Shown in pieces: positions 18,624 to 26,832 of a stretch of 64,000 bases of DNA (position 1 is the first letter of the stretch; each line of letters opens with the position of its first letter). Source of the stretch: Caldalkalibacillus thermarum. Its GTDB lineage: Bacteria > Bacillota > Bacilli > Caldalkalibacillales > Caldalkalibacillaceae. A model generated the notes under the pieces. That model was not told the DNA's origin and made no database searches. It worked only from the letters and a program-made list of their open reading frames with translations. The position numbers and the translations under genes are program-made. The DNA lies in assembly GCF_014644735.1 (NCBI RefSeq), contig NZ_BMKZ01000004.1:48041-112040 (forward strand). Direction: 5' to 3'.

Positions 18624-19721
18624 ATGCAGAAAGCCTATCGCTTTCGCCTGTATCCTAACCAAAAACAACAGACCCTGATCCATAAGACGTTTGGCTGTTG
18701 CCGTTTTGTGTTTAATCACTTCCTTGCCAGACGGAAAGAAGTGTATGAAACGGAAAGGAAAACATTGGGGTACAACGCTTGTTCATCCCTGCTCACACAA
18801 CTCAAAACGGAATTGGATTGGCTGAAGGAACCGGATGCCACAGCCTTGCAAACAGCGTTACGGCACTTGGATGACGCATTCAAACGGTTCTTCCGGGAAA
18901 AGAAAGGCTATCCCCGGTTTAAAAGTCGTAAAAACCCGGTACAATCCTATACCTCCAAAAACAACAACGGCTCCATTGCCATCCAAGGCAACCGGATTCG
19001 TCTGCCCAAACTGGGTTGGGTGAAATTTGCCAAGTCCCGTGATGTGGAAGGACGTATCCTTTCCGCCACCATTCGGAAAAATTCATCGGGCAAATACTTT
19101 GTGTCGGTATTGGTGGAAACAGAAATTTAACTGTTGCCTGCCTGTGACAGCAAGGTAGGCATTGATCTTGGTGTCAAAGATTTTGCAACCCTTTCCACAG
19201 GGGAAGTCATTCCCAATCCCAAGTATTTGAAAAAGTATGAGGCAAAACTCATTCGCTGGCAACGGAAACTTTCCCGCCGGAAGAAAGGCGGCTCCAACTG
19301 GCACAAAGCCCGTCTTAAAGTGGCCCGTCTGCATGAAAAGGTGGCTAATTGCCGCAAGGATTTTCAGCACAAACTGTCCACAAGGCTGATTCGCGAAAAC
19401 CAAGTGATCTGCCTGGAGGACTTATCTGTGCAGAACATGCAGAAGAACCATCGTTTGGCCAAAAGCATTGCTGATGTGTCGTGGTCAACGTTTTGCACCA
19501 TGCTGGAATATAAAGCCAGATGGTACGGACGAACCGTGGTACGGGTGGACAAGACCTTCCCTTCCAGCCAGATATGTTCTGTTTGTAACTATTGCCATAA
19601 AGAAGTGAAAAAACTCGGCTTGCGGGAATGGACATGTCCATCGTGTGGTACACATCATGACAGGGACATCAATGCCGCAAAAAATATTTTGCAGGAAGGC
19701 TTACGCTTGTTGGCTTCCTAG
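18624..19721 (+). pseudogene. tnpB: RNA-guided nuclease TnpB with an in-frame stop
   Basis: Two pieces lie in the same frame, separated by one TAA at 19128-19130 (probably from CAA by one transition). Together they encode a complete TnpB of about 365 residues: N-terminal part QKAYRFRLYPNQKQQTLIHKTFG, RuvC Asp in GIDLGVKDF, Glu in [10 protein letters not shown], a zinc finger (CSVC and CPSCG), and the last Asp in [10 protein letters not shown]. All three catalytic acids are present, so decay is recent or the stop is read through. The 3' part could restart at TTG 19134 but would lack the DNA-binding half. Confidence 0.85.
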
Positions 19722-19835
19722 CTAACTGAACCGTGGGACACACGGGGATCGCTTGGTCAATAAACGGCTGGTAGGCTGTTGTTCCCAAGAATCCCCCACC
19801 TCTAAGCGAAGCGTAGGTGGTGGGAGTGTTCAATG
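19722..19835 (+). ncRNA. Putative omega-RNA (reRNA) scaffold at the tnpB right end
   Basis: The sequence after the tnpB stop, with GTGGGACACACGGGGATCG and a final CCCCACCT...AGGTGGTGGGAG hairpin, resembles the RNA scaffold that TnpB uses, which spans the tnpB 3' end and the element's right end. The guide would be read from flanking DNA starting near 19830. Inferred from family architecture only. Confidence 0.5.
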
Positions 19836-19979
19836 TGCTCTAAGTGTATGATTCCCCTCCGATTGAGCCATGATAGTTAATGTATTTTTGAACCCTTCAG
19901 CCAAGGTTCAGAAATACCCTTGACAAAAAGCATGGTTGAGGGATCTTCTTGATGTAGAGAAAGTCATTCCCCTTTCTCA

Positions 19980-20020
19980 GCTCCCGCCATTGGCCAACAG
20001 GTCAAGGCGGGAGCATTTTT
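19980..20020 (+). terminator. Terminator-like hairpin
   Basis: GCTCCCGCC (19980-19988) pairs with GGCGGGAGC (20006-20014), then ATTTTTG. There is no complete gene directly upstream on this strand, so what it terminates is unclear. Confidence 0.7.
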
Positions 20021-20160
20021 GTAAGTAAGTGTCTATTTTTTCCGGAACAGATTCTTTTTTACCCCTTTATGATGATTCTGGATACCTGTTAAGGAATTTT
20101 TTTGGTCAAAGAGGAATTAGACTGGTGGAGGGCGAAGTTTAACTTACCTCCGACAGAAGT

Positions 20161-20191
20161 CTCCCACTTCTAAGCGAAGCGAAAGTGGGAG
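20161..20191 (+). repeat. Orphan IS605-type end hairpin
   Basis: CTCCCACTT and AAGTGGGAG flank the loop CTAAGCGAAGCGA, which is nearly the loop of the tnpB right-end hairpin (CTAAGCGAAGCGT). It lies about 335 bases beyond that end with no transposase gene between. Confidence 0.7.
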
Positions 20192-20290
20192 ATGTATGTC
20201 ACTTAAACGGAATAAGCAAATGGTCAGATTGAAACAATGGATCATCCAGGAAAAAAAAGGGGTTGAGTGGATGAGAAAGGTGGAGGCAGG

Positions 20291-21052
20291 ATGATTAAAA
20301 TGGAAATCATTGGCAATATTGGGGTGTTAACCCTGGCTAGACCATGGGTGCATAATGCTCTAAACTTCCAAATGTTTAAAGAACTGAAGTACTACCTAGA
20401 GAAGTGGCGGGAAGACCAGGACGTAAAAGTGATCGTGCTGACCGGAGAAGGGGAATCGTTTTGTTCAGGGGGAGATCTGGAGGAATTTAGCCAGTTAAGC
20501 AAGGGAGAGATCGCCGATTGTTTTAAACAAATTAAAGACATATTGTTAGCACTGCACCAGTATCCTAAACCAACCGTGGCTGCCTTGAACGGGACAGCGG
20601 TGGGGGGAGGCTGTGAGCTGGCTAGTGCTTGCGATTTCCGTCTGGCTCATCCTGCTGTCCAGCTCGGTTTTGTGCAGATCCGTCTGGGGATTACGACTGG
20701 ATGGGGAGGTGCCAACTATCTGTTTAAACTTTTATCCCGTCAAAAAGCACTGGAACTCCTGCTCAGCGGGGAGAGGATTTCCAGCATTGAAGCATACAAG
20801 CTGGGCTTGATTGATAAAATCTTTCCGACAGAGGATTTTTTACGGCATGTGCTCGCCTGGTGCAGACGGTTTGCCTGCCAGCCGCTGGATGCTATTCTTC
20901 TGTACAAGCAAACCGCACAACAAGCCGATGATCCCCGCTTCACCCTCTCCCAAAAAATAACGTTGGAAGTAGAGCGGTGTCTGAAAGTTTGGGGGGGACC
21001 AGTTCATCAGCAGTCAATGCGTCATTTTTTACAAAAAAACAAGAAAAAGTAG
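20291..21052 (+). CDS. Enoyl-CoA hydratase/isomerase family protein
   Basis: A crotonase-fold protein of 253 residues. The oxyanion-hole segments are SFCSGGDLEEF (about 57) and the GGGCELASACDFRLAHP block (about 100-115). Position-specific catalytic acids cannot be assigned with certainty, so hydratase versus isomerase versus hydrolase is open. ATG 20291 follows GGTGGAGG; ATG 20267 upstream is less likely. It is not part of the ylb block in B. subtilis; the nearby acyl-CoA carboxylase operon suggests a role in acyl-CoA turnover, by inference only. Confidence 0.82.
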   Translation: MIKMEIIGNIGVLTLARPWVHNALNFQMFKELKYYLEKWREDQDVKVIVLTGEGESFCSGGDLEEFSQLSKGEIADCFKQIKDILLALHQYPKPTVAALNGTAVGGGCELASACDFRLAHPAVQLGFVQIRLGITTGWGGANYLFKLLSRQKALELLLSGERISSIEAYKLGLIDKIFPTEDFLRHVLAWCRRFACQPLDAILLYKQTAQQADDPRFTLSQKITLEVERCLKVWGGPVHQQSMRHFLQKNKKK

Positions 21053-21063
21053 TTGGGAGGGTT

Positions 21064-21090
21064 TAAATAGATTTTCGTTTGGACATACTT
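21064..21090 (+). promoter_or_regulatory. Possible SigmaE promoter before rsfA/ylbO
   Basis: CATACTT at 21084-21090 resembles a SigmaE -10, with TAAATAG at 21064-21070 as a weak -35 candidate at 13-base spacing. The ylbO gene is SigmaE-dependent in B. subtilis. Weak without experimental data. Confidence 0.3.
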
Positions 21091-21166
21091 CCAATAGTAG
21101 ATGCAGATTCTATGAACTCTACAAAGTGCATAAACTAAAGTAAAACCTGCTATTGGAGGAATCTAA

Positions 21167-21832
21167 ATGGTTGCACAACGGCAAGATGCATGGACGGAGG
21201 AAGACGATCTCATACTAGCTGAGGTGACTTTGCGTCACATTCGTGAAGGGAGCACCCAGCTTGCTGCTTTTGAAGAAGTGGGGCAACGCTTGGGACGCAC
21301 ACCTGCAGCATGTGGCTTCCGCTGGAACAGTTTGGTGCGTAAGAAATACGAATCTGCGATCCAAATTGCCAAGGCCCAGCGTAATCAATTGAAGGCAAAG
21401 AAGCAAAAGCGGAGGTCAGCCGTAGATAATGATAGAGTGCAAGAGTTGTCAGCATCGGGAACAAATGAAGAGCTTGCTCAAGAAACACACACGTCTTTAC
21501 CCCAAACTAAGCAAGAGGAGCGGGCGCTAAGTTTTGATGATGTCATCCGTTTCCTCCGCCAGCAAAAAGAATCCTATATCAAAATGAAGCAAGTGGACCA
21601 GCTCCTGAATCAAAAGGACGAAGAAATTAAAAGGTTAAGAGAGGAAAATGAACAGATCAAACAGGAACTGGAAAACATTCGTCAGGAATACGACACCATG
21701 AATGAAGATTATCAAGCTTTGATGAGGATTATGGAACGTGCCCGGAAACTTGCATTTTTAGGTGATGAAGAGCAAGATGGACGGATCAGTTTCAAAATGG
21801 ATAAAAACGGAAATTTGGAACGGGTTGAATAA
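21167..21832 (+). CDS. RsfA/YlbO family sporulation transcription factor
   Basis: A Myb/SANT-like DNA-binding domain at the N-terminus (about 7-65: DAWTEEDDLILAEVTLRHIREG through CGFRWNSLVRKKY) is followed by a polar linker and a coiled coil (about 130-195, LLNQKDEEIKRLREENEQIKQ and on). This is the RsfA/GerR (YlbO) architecture; members modulate forespore or mother-cell genes. The 221-residue length fits. ATG 21167 follows TTGGAGGA. Position between rpmF and ylbP agrees with ylbO. I cannot tell RsfA from GerR by eye. Confidence 0.87.
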   Translation: MVAQRQDAWTEEDDLILAEVTLRHIREGSTQLAAFEEVGQRLGRTPAACGFRWNSLVRKKYESAIQIAKAQRNQLKAKKQKRRSAVDNDRVQELSASGTNEELAQETHTSLPQTKQEERALSFDDVIRFLRQQKESYIKMKQVDQLLNQKDEEIKRLREENEQIKQELENIRQEYDTMNEDYQALMRIMERARKLAFLGDEEQDGRISFKMDKNGNLERVE

Positions 21833-21877
21833 GGATCATCATACTGCCTGGGATGAGCCAACGGGGCCGGAATGGAT

Positions 21878-21937
21878 AAAAGGGAATGGGTTCTCCTGTC
21901 TTTCATGCGGGAGAAAAGAGCACCCACTTCCCTTTTT
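21878..21937. terminator. Long convergent terminator between rsfA-like gene and ylbP
   Basis: AAAAGGGAATGGGT (21878-21891) pairs with ACCCACTTCCCTTTTT (21922-21937), with an inner TCTCC/GGAGA stem. A and T runs on both sides make it suitable for both converging genes. Confidence 0.8.
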
Positions 21938-22004
21938 GTCATGCTACAGGCAGCGCTGGCCTATAGCCGGGGAACAGCAAAACGCATGCCACTTTTGTTG
22001 ATTC

Positions 22005-22502
22005 CTACAGCTCCAAATCTTCTTCTTTAAGCTCCCTTTCTTTTACGCCCTCAGGCAGCCAAATATAGGGGCTTTCTCCTCTGTCGCGAACGGGATTGTA
22101 CTTCACAGGCTTAAATCCCATCTTTAACCAGAACTCACCTGACTGCTGTCTGGCATTGGTTTTGATCGGTTGGCCAAAGCTTTTGGCATATTCGACCAGC
22201 GCCGTGCCATAACCGCGGTGACGGTAATCTGGTAAAACCTCTAGTTTCCACAACTCCAGATAATCTTGAGGCGGGTCGAAATAACGGTCATATTTGGCGT
22301 TAATCTGGTACAGACTCATGCGGGCCACTAATTTATCACCATAATAAATACCATAAAAGGGAGAGTTACTGTCATCTTCAATAATGTTGGCTTGTAAATC
22401 TTCCAACATGGAGAGTTCTTCTAAGCCATATTCTTTAAATTTTTGGAACTCCTCTAGCGTTTTGTAATTAATCAGTAAGCGTTTTACTTCTGGCTTATCC
22501 AC
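22005..22502 (-). CDS. ylbP: GNAT family N-acetyltransferase YlbP
   Basis: A GNAT-fold protein of 165 residues. The acetyl-CoA binding region is LEVLPDYRHRGYGTALVEYAKSF (about 88-110), and the N-terminal RLLINYKTLEEFQKFKEYGLEELSMLEDLQ is highly characteristic of YlbP. I chose GTG 22502 because AGGGGTG lies 6 bases upstream; GTG 22511 would overlap it. The substrate is unknown. It is convergent with the rsfA-like gene. Confidence 0.87.
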   Translation of the reverse strand: MDKPEVKRLLINYKTLEEFQKFKEYGLEELSMLEDLQANIIEDDSNSPFYGIYYGDKLVARMSLYQINAKYDRYFDPPQDYLELWKLEVLPDYRHRGYGTALVEYAKSFGQPIKTNARQQSGEFWLKMGFKPVKYNPVRDRGESPYIWLPEGVKERELKEEDLEL

Positions 22503-22705
22503 AATTGACACCCCTTTTTCACAGCTACCTTCTGTATTTAGTTTACTGTTTTTACGGCCATTTTACAATAAATGTACTAGATTTAGCACTTATCTTAAAT
22601 TTAAAAAAATAAGAGGAATTTTCCGGGTCTATGTCGAATGAAATAGACCTAGGAGAGGCCATTTCCTGTTGCTTGTATATGAGATCATGGGGAAGGAGTG
22701 AAGGT

Positions 22706-24055
22706 ATGGCCAGGAAAAAAGTGTTGATCGCTAACCGGGGAGAGATTGCCCGGCGTGTGATACGTACTTGTAAGCAACAAGGATATGGGACTGTTGCCAT
22801 CTATTCTGCTGCTGATCAGGATATGCCGTATGTCGAGGAAGCCGATGAGGCTGTGCACATTGGCCCTGCTCCTGTGGCCCAAAGTTATTTGCAGATGGAC
22901 AAAATTATCGATGTTGCCAAGGATCTGGGCGTGGCGATGATCCATCCTGGCTATGGGCTGTTGTCTGAAAACGCAGAATTTGCCCGTAAATGTCAGGAGG
23001 CGGGTATAACGTTTATTGGTCCTTCGCCCGAAGTGATCAGACAGATGGGCGACAAACTGGTGGCCCGTCAAATCATGAAACAAGCAGGCGTACCTGTTGT
23101 CCCAGGTGGTGAAACAGAAGCACAGGATGTTGAACAGGCATTGGCCCAGGCAGAAGCCATTGGTTACCCCGTGATGTTGAAAGCCAGTGCGGGCGGGGGA
23201 GGGATCGGGCTTTCGGTTTGTCACCATCCCGGGGAACTTGAAAAAGCTTATGCCTCCGCGAAGGGCAGAGCTAAAGCCTATTTCGGACAGGATCACATGT
23301 TCGTGGAAAAATATATTGAGGATCCCCGTCATATTGAAGTCCAGATTGTAGCTGACCAGCACGGGCACATTTGTCACTTATTCGAACGGGATTGCTCCAT
23401 TCAGCGGCGTCATCAGAAAGTGATTGAGGAATCGCCATCACCCTTTGTCGATGAACAGACACGGGCAAAGATTTGTCAGACAGCGGTAAAGGCTGCCCAA
23501 GCAGTCGGCTATACGGGTGTGGGAACAGTGGAATTTATCATGGGCCATGACAAAGCGTTTTACTTTATTGAGATGAATACCAGGCTGCAGGTGGAACATC
23601 CGGTAACAGAAGCAATAACAGGTTATGATCTCGTCGCCCTGCAACTGGCCATTGCCGAAAATCAACCATTGCCTTTTGCCCAAGAAGAGGTCAAGCGCGA
23701 GGGGCATGCCATAGAGCTGCGCATTTATGCAGAGGATCCGGTTACCTTTATGCCTTCACCAGGCCAAATTACCCTGTATGAACGGCAGGAAGGAGATGGC
23801 GTCCGCTTCGATGACGCAATCCGCACGGGCAGTCGCATAACGCCCTACTATGATCCATTAATTGCCAAATTAATTGTAAGCGATTCCACCCGCACCGCAG
23901 CGATTGAGAAGGGGATCCGGGTGCTGAATGAAATGAAGCTGGAAGGAATCAAGCATAATATTCCCTTTTTGCTTGATGTCTTGAATCATGAACAATTTAG
24001 AGCCGGCAACTATACGACCCAGTTTGTCAAACACTTAAGGGAGGTAGCCAGATGA
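22706..24055 (+). CDS. Biotin carboxylase subunit of an acyl-CoA carboxylase
   Basis: This 449-residue ATP-grasp enzyme carboxylates biotin using bicarbonate and ATP. It shows VLIANRGEIARRVIRTC at the N-terminus, the glycine-rich KASAGGGGIGLSV loop, the HIEVQI and FIEMNTRLQVEHPVTE active-site blocks, and the catalytic RIYAEDP region. ATG 22706 follows GGAAGGAGTG. The next genes supply the biotin carrier and carboxyltransferase, so this is a dedicated acyl-CoA (propionyl- or methylcrotonyl-like) carboxylase rather than the fatty-acid AccC. The stop overlaps the carrier start (ATGA). Confidence 0.92.
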   Translation: MARKKVLIANRGEIARRVIRTCKQQGYGTVAIYSAADQDMPYVEEADEAVHIGPAPVAQSYLQMDKIIDVAKDLGVAMIHPGYGLLSENAEFARKCQEAGITFIGPSPEVIRQMGDKLVARQIMKQAGVPVVPGGETEAQDVEQALAQAEAIGYPVMLKASAGGGGIGLSVCHHPGELEKAYASAKGRAKAYFGQDHMFVEKYIEDPRHIEVQIVADQHGHICHLFERDCSIQRRHQKVIEESPSPFVDEQTRAKICQTAVKAAQAVGYTGVGTVEFIMGHDKAFYFIEMNTRLQVEHPVTEAITGYDLVALQLAIAENQPLPFAQEEVKREGHAIELRIYAEDPVTFMPSPGQITLYERQEGDGVRFDDAIRTGSRITPYYDPLIAKLIVSDSTRTAAIEKGIRVLNEMKLEGIKHNIPFLLDVLNHEQFRAGNYTTQFVKHLREVAR

Positions 24056-24264
24056 AAGAAATCGTATCAACTATGACAGGAAGTGTCTTTCAAGTACACG
24101 TCAAAGTGGGAGATGAGGTTCAGCCGGGGCAGGAAGTTGTGATTTTAGAATCTATGAAGATGGAAATCCCCATCACTGCCGAACAGGGCGGAACGGTGAA
24201 AGAAGTGAAAGTGGATGTGGGGGACTTTGTCAACGAGGGAGATGTGGTTGTGGTGCTTGAATAA
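24052..24264 (+). CDS. Small biotin/lipoyl carrier protein
   Basis: A 70-residue stand-alone biotinyl domain. The biotin-accepting Lys sits in ILESMKMEIPI (about residue 36), in the middle of two symmetrical half-domains typical of the fold. It is much shorter than AccB and equals the small carriers of Bacillus acyl-CoA carboxylase operons (YngHB-like). It starts within the biotin carboxylase stop codon. Confidence 0.92.
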   Translation: MKEIVSTMTGSVFQVHVKVGDEVQPGQEVVILESMKMEIPITAEQGGTVKEVKVDVGDFVNEGDVVVVLE

Positions 24265-24278
24265 GATTTTGTGTCAAT

Positions 24279-24318
24279 CATAAGCGTGTGTATCAATCCA
24301 TAAGAGTGTGTATCAATC
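24279..24318 (+). repeat. 20-bp tandem duplication in the carboxylase operon
   Basis: CATAAGCGTGTGTATCAATC (24279-24298) is followed directly by the same unit with one change (C to A at the seventh base, 24299-24318). Confidence 0.9.
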
Positions 24319-24322
24319 CGGT

Positions 24323-24338
24323 GATCGAGCGCTCGGTC
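24323..24338. promoter_or_regulatory. 16-bp palindrome between carrier and carboxyltransferase genes
   Basis: GATCGAGCGCTCGGTC is a palindrome with one imperfect pair and a perfect 10-bp core (CGAGCGCTCG). With no loop it looks more like a DNA operator than an RNA hairpin. The binding protein is unknown. Confidence 0.35.
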
Positions 24339-24401
24339 TTAGCTTGCGTGTCCGCATCATCATTGTTCAGGGTAAATGGGAACAAGAAAGGAGAGAAGCT
24401 G

Positions 24402-25940
24402 ATGACACACACTTTGGAGGAAACGTTAAAGCAACGCATTGAACAGATCGAGAAAGGCGGAGAGGAAAAGTATCATCAAAAGGCCAAGGAACAAAACAAA
24501 CTGTTTGTCCGTGAGCGTCTCCGTCTGTTGCTAGATGAAGGGTCATTTGTGGAAGACGGCAAGTTTGCCAATTTTGCGGCCGGTGATTTACCAGCTGACG
24601 GAGTGGTGACCGGCATTGGTAAAATCAATGGCCAGACCGTTAGTGTGATGGCCAATGATTCAACGGTAAAAGCGGGATCCTGGGGCGCCCGCACCGTAGA
24701 AAAAATTATCCGCATCCAGGAGACGGCGGAGACAATGAAAGTACCGCTGCTTTACCTGGTGGATTCGGCCGGGGCAAGAATCACTGATCAGGTTGAGATG
24801 TTTCCCAACCGCCGGGGAGCGGGACGCATCTTTTACAACCAAGTGAAGTTGTCGGGCGTTATTCCCCAGATCTGTTTGTTGTTTGGGCCGTCAGCTGCGG
24901 GAGGAGCCTATATTCCTGCTTTTTGCGACGTTGTGATTATGGTCGATGGCAATGCCAGCATGTACCTGGGTTCCCCCCGCATGGCTGAAATGGTGATCGG
25001 GGAAAAAGTCACCCTGGAGGAAATGGGGGGCGCCCGGATGCACTGTTCGGTCAGCGGCTGCGGTGATATCTTAGCACAAGACGAGCAGGAAGCGATCCAG
25101 TTCGCCCGGGAATACCTTGCTTATTTTCCGGCTAACTTCGAGGAGCGCCCCCCTCAGACGGAAGCCAGACCACCGAAAGCAGGGGTGCGTCCCATCGAAG
25201 AGATCGTTCCCGCCAACCAAAATGTACCCTTTGATATGTACGAACTGATTGAAGCTTTGATTGATGAGGAGACATTTTTTGAGATCAAAAAGCTTTTTGC
25301 CCCCGAAATTATTACCGGGTTTGCCCGCTTGAACGGCCAGGTGATTGGTATTGTGGCCAATCAACCGAAAGTGAAGGGAGGCGTGTTATTTGTTGACTCG
25401 GCGGACAAAGCGGCACGTTTTATAACCTTGTGTGATGCGTTCAACATTCCTTTGCTCTTTTTGGCCGACGTTCCCGGATTCATGATTGGGACGAAAGTGG
25501 AGAGGGCGGGAATTATCCGTCACGGAGCCAAAATGATTGCCGCCATGTCCGAGGCGACGGTGCCTAAAGTATCTGTCATCGTACGTAAAGCTTACGGTGC
25601 CGGTTTATATGCCATGGCTGGACCAGCCTTTGAACCTGATGCATGCCTGGCCTTGCCCACCGCACAGATTGCTGTCATGGGTCCCGAAGCGGCTGTCAAT
25701 GCCGTCTATTACAACAAAATTGCCAGCATCGAAGATCCACAAGAGAGGACGCAATTTATCATGGGGAAACGTAAAGAGTATCAGGAGGATATTGATATCT
25801 ACAGGCTGGCTTCGGAGTTGATCGTAGATGATATTGTTCCGGGATCTGAACTTAGGGAACATTTAATCCGTCGTTTTGAGGCCTATCGCCACAAGGATAA
25901 ACAGTTTTCCAAACGGAAACATCCTGTATATCCTGTCTAA
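24402..25940 (+). CDS. Acyl-CoA carboxylase, carboxyltransferase subunit
   Basis: A 512-residue PccB-type carboxyltransferase with two crotonase-like halves. The N-half has ADGVVTGIGKINGQTV, DSAGARITDQVEMFPNRRGAGRIF and the oxyanion segment GPSAAGGAYIPAF; the C-half has the segments DVPGFMIGTKVERAGIIRHGAKM and KAYGAGLYAMAGPAFEPD. ATG 24402 follows GAAAGGAGAG. The preferred acyl-CoA cannot be read from the sequence by eye; propionyl-CoA and methylcrotonyl-CoA are both possible. Confidence 0.9.
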   Translation: MTHTLEETLKQRIEQIEKGGEEKYHQKAKEQNKLFVRERLRLLLDEGSFVEDGKFANFAAGDLPADGVVTGIGKINGQTVSVMANDSTVKAGSWGARTVEKIIRIQETAETMKVPLLYLVDSAGARITDQVEMFPNRRGAGRIFYNQVKLSGVIPQICLLFGPSAAGGAYIPAFCDVVIMVDGNASMYLGSPRMAEMVIGEKVTLEEMGGARMHCSVSGCGDILAQDEQEAIQFAREYLAYFPANFEERPPQTEARPPKAGVRPIEEIVPANQNVPFDMYELIEALIDEETFFEIKKLFAPEIITGFARLNGQVIGIVANQPKVKGGVLFVDSADKAARFITLCDAFNIPLLFLADVPGFMIGTKVERAGIIRHGAKMIAAMSEATVPKVSVIVRKAYGAGLYAMAGPAFEPDACLALPTAQIAVMGPEAAVNAVYYNKIASIEDPQERTQFIMGKRKEYQEDIDIYRLASELIVDDIVPGSELREHLIRRFEAYRHKDKQFSKRKHPVYPV

Positions 25941-25968
25941 CTTGATTTCATCATTTGGTAGCACGAGA

Positions 25969-26016
25969 AAGAGGCTGTCCCAAAGGGTCCTGTCATCACC
26001 TGCGGGTCAGCCTCTT
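25969..26016. terminator. Convergent hairpin after the carboxylase operon
   Basis: AAGAGGCTG (25969-25977) pairs with CAGCCTCTT (26008-26016). It lies between converging genes; T-runs are short on both sides. Confidence 0.5.
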
Positions 26017-26055
26017 ATCCGTTCATCCAATGCAAGATTGATTGAGCACATGAAG

Positions 26056-26712
26056 CTAAAGCAAGATTTCGATTTCGCTTTCCTGTTTCAGTTGGTCAAC
26101 GAATTCCTGTCTCCGTTCGCTCCGTTTTTGCCACTTCAGCTGTTCGTTAATAAGTTGCTTTGTTTCATCATCAAGCTTTTCACCGATCTCTTCTTCATAA
26201 GCCAGATAGGCTTCTTGTTGCTCTTCTTCACTTAATTCAATTTCACCAATTTGATCCTCTAAATATTGGTTGATTACCATTTCGTTGGCCAGTTCTTCCT
26301 TGAGATCGTCCATGGACAATCCGAGAGTGTCAAGCGTTTCAATCAATTCCTCTTCTGTGGAAAATTGGGCTTTAATGTCTGCCAGGGCTTCTTCCACTTG
26401 TTCCGGATCGGCTTTATACCCTTCACTTTGGGCGGCCTGTAATAAGAGCTGCTGTTCAATCAGGCCGTTTAACACCTCTTCTTGTATCTGTTCAAACATT
26501 TCTTTTCCTTCTTCACTTTCAAAATCAATGCCAAATTGGGCATAGGACATTTTAACCCGTTCAAGATGGGCATCCAGCTCTTCCTTATAGATCTGGGTTC
26601 CGTTAACCATGGCTACAGCTGCGCTTTCCTCTGAATGCTTCTGACCTATCCCGCAACCGAATAAAGTGATTAGCGACATGCTTAATATGACCGCCAATAT
26701 CGTCTTTTTCAT
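26056..26712 (-). CDS. SurA_N-type lipoprotein, putative secretion chaperone
   Basis: The 218-residue product has a lipoprotein signal (MKKTILAVILSMSLITLFGC; lipobox LFGC, Cys at residue 20). A SurA/PrsA N-terminal chaperone-like domain follows (MVNGTQIYKEELDAHLERVK ... EVLNGLIEQQLLLQAAQ ... EELANEMVINQYLEDQI). A parvulin PPIase domain is not visible, since the sequence ends about where it would begin. It probably acts outside the membrane as a holdase. ATG 26712 (or the adjacent ATG 26715) follows GGAGG. Confidence 0.78.
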   Translation of the reverse strand: MKKTILAVILSMSLITLFGCGIGQKHSEESAAVAMVNGTQIYKEELDAHLERVKMSYAQFGIDFESEEGKEMFEQIQEEVLNGLIEQQLLLQAAQSEGYKADPEQVEEALADIKAQFSTEEELIETLDTLGLSMDDLKEELANEMVINQYLEDQIGEIELSEEEQQEAYLAYEEEIGEKLDDETKQLINEQLKWQKRSERRQEFVDQLKQESEIEILL

Positions 26713-26769
26713 CATCCTGCCTCCAAACTTTAAAAAATACAGCATTTGCCTTACAATGGCATTGAGGGA

Positions 26770-26798
26770 AGTGTACCATAAATGAGCATCCATGTAAA
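26770..26798 (-). promoter_or_regulatory. SigmaA-like promoter for the lipoprotein gene
   Basis: On the minus strand TTTACA (26798-26793) and TACACT (26775-26770) are separated by 17 bases, about 55 bases before the start codon. Confidence 0.55.
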
Positions 26799-26832
26799 TG
26801 GTCAAGGCTAAATAGACACGAGGTGAAAGGAA

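Larger units (their letters stand above)
18503..19835 (+). mobile_element. IS200/IS605-type tnpB-only element (decayed)
   Basis: The element holds one tnpB reading frame and no tnpA. The left end carries a hairpin, CCTCCACTT (18521-18529) with AAGTGGGGG (18543-18551). The right end carries CCCCACCT/AGGTGGTGGG (about 19793-19826) with a closely related loop, as expected of subterminal hairpins in this family. The sequence TTTAT at 18498-18502 could be the target or TAM motif; exact ends are my estimate. It sits between rpmF and rsfA, separating genes that are neighbours in Bacillus. Confidence 0.75.
19836..20290. other. Gene-free stretch with three hairpins
   Basis: I see no gene. It holds a hairpin GTATTTTTGAACC/GGTTCAGAAATAC (19882-19917), a terminator-like hairpin at 19980-20020, and a third element-end-like hairpin at 20161-20191. 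It looks like remnant mobile-element DNA between tnpB and the enoyl-CoA hydratase gene. Confidence 0.6.
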
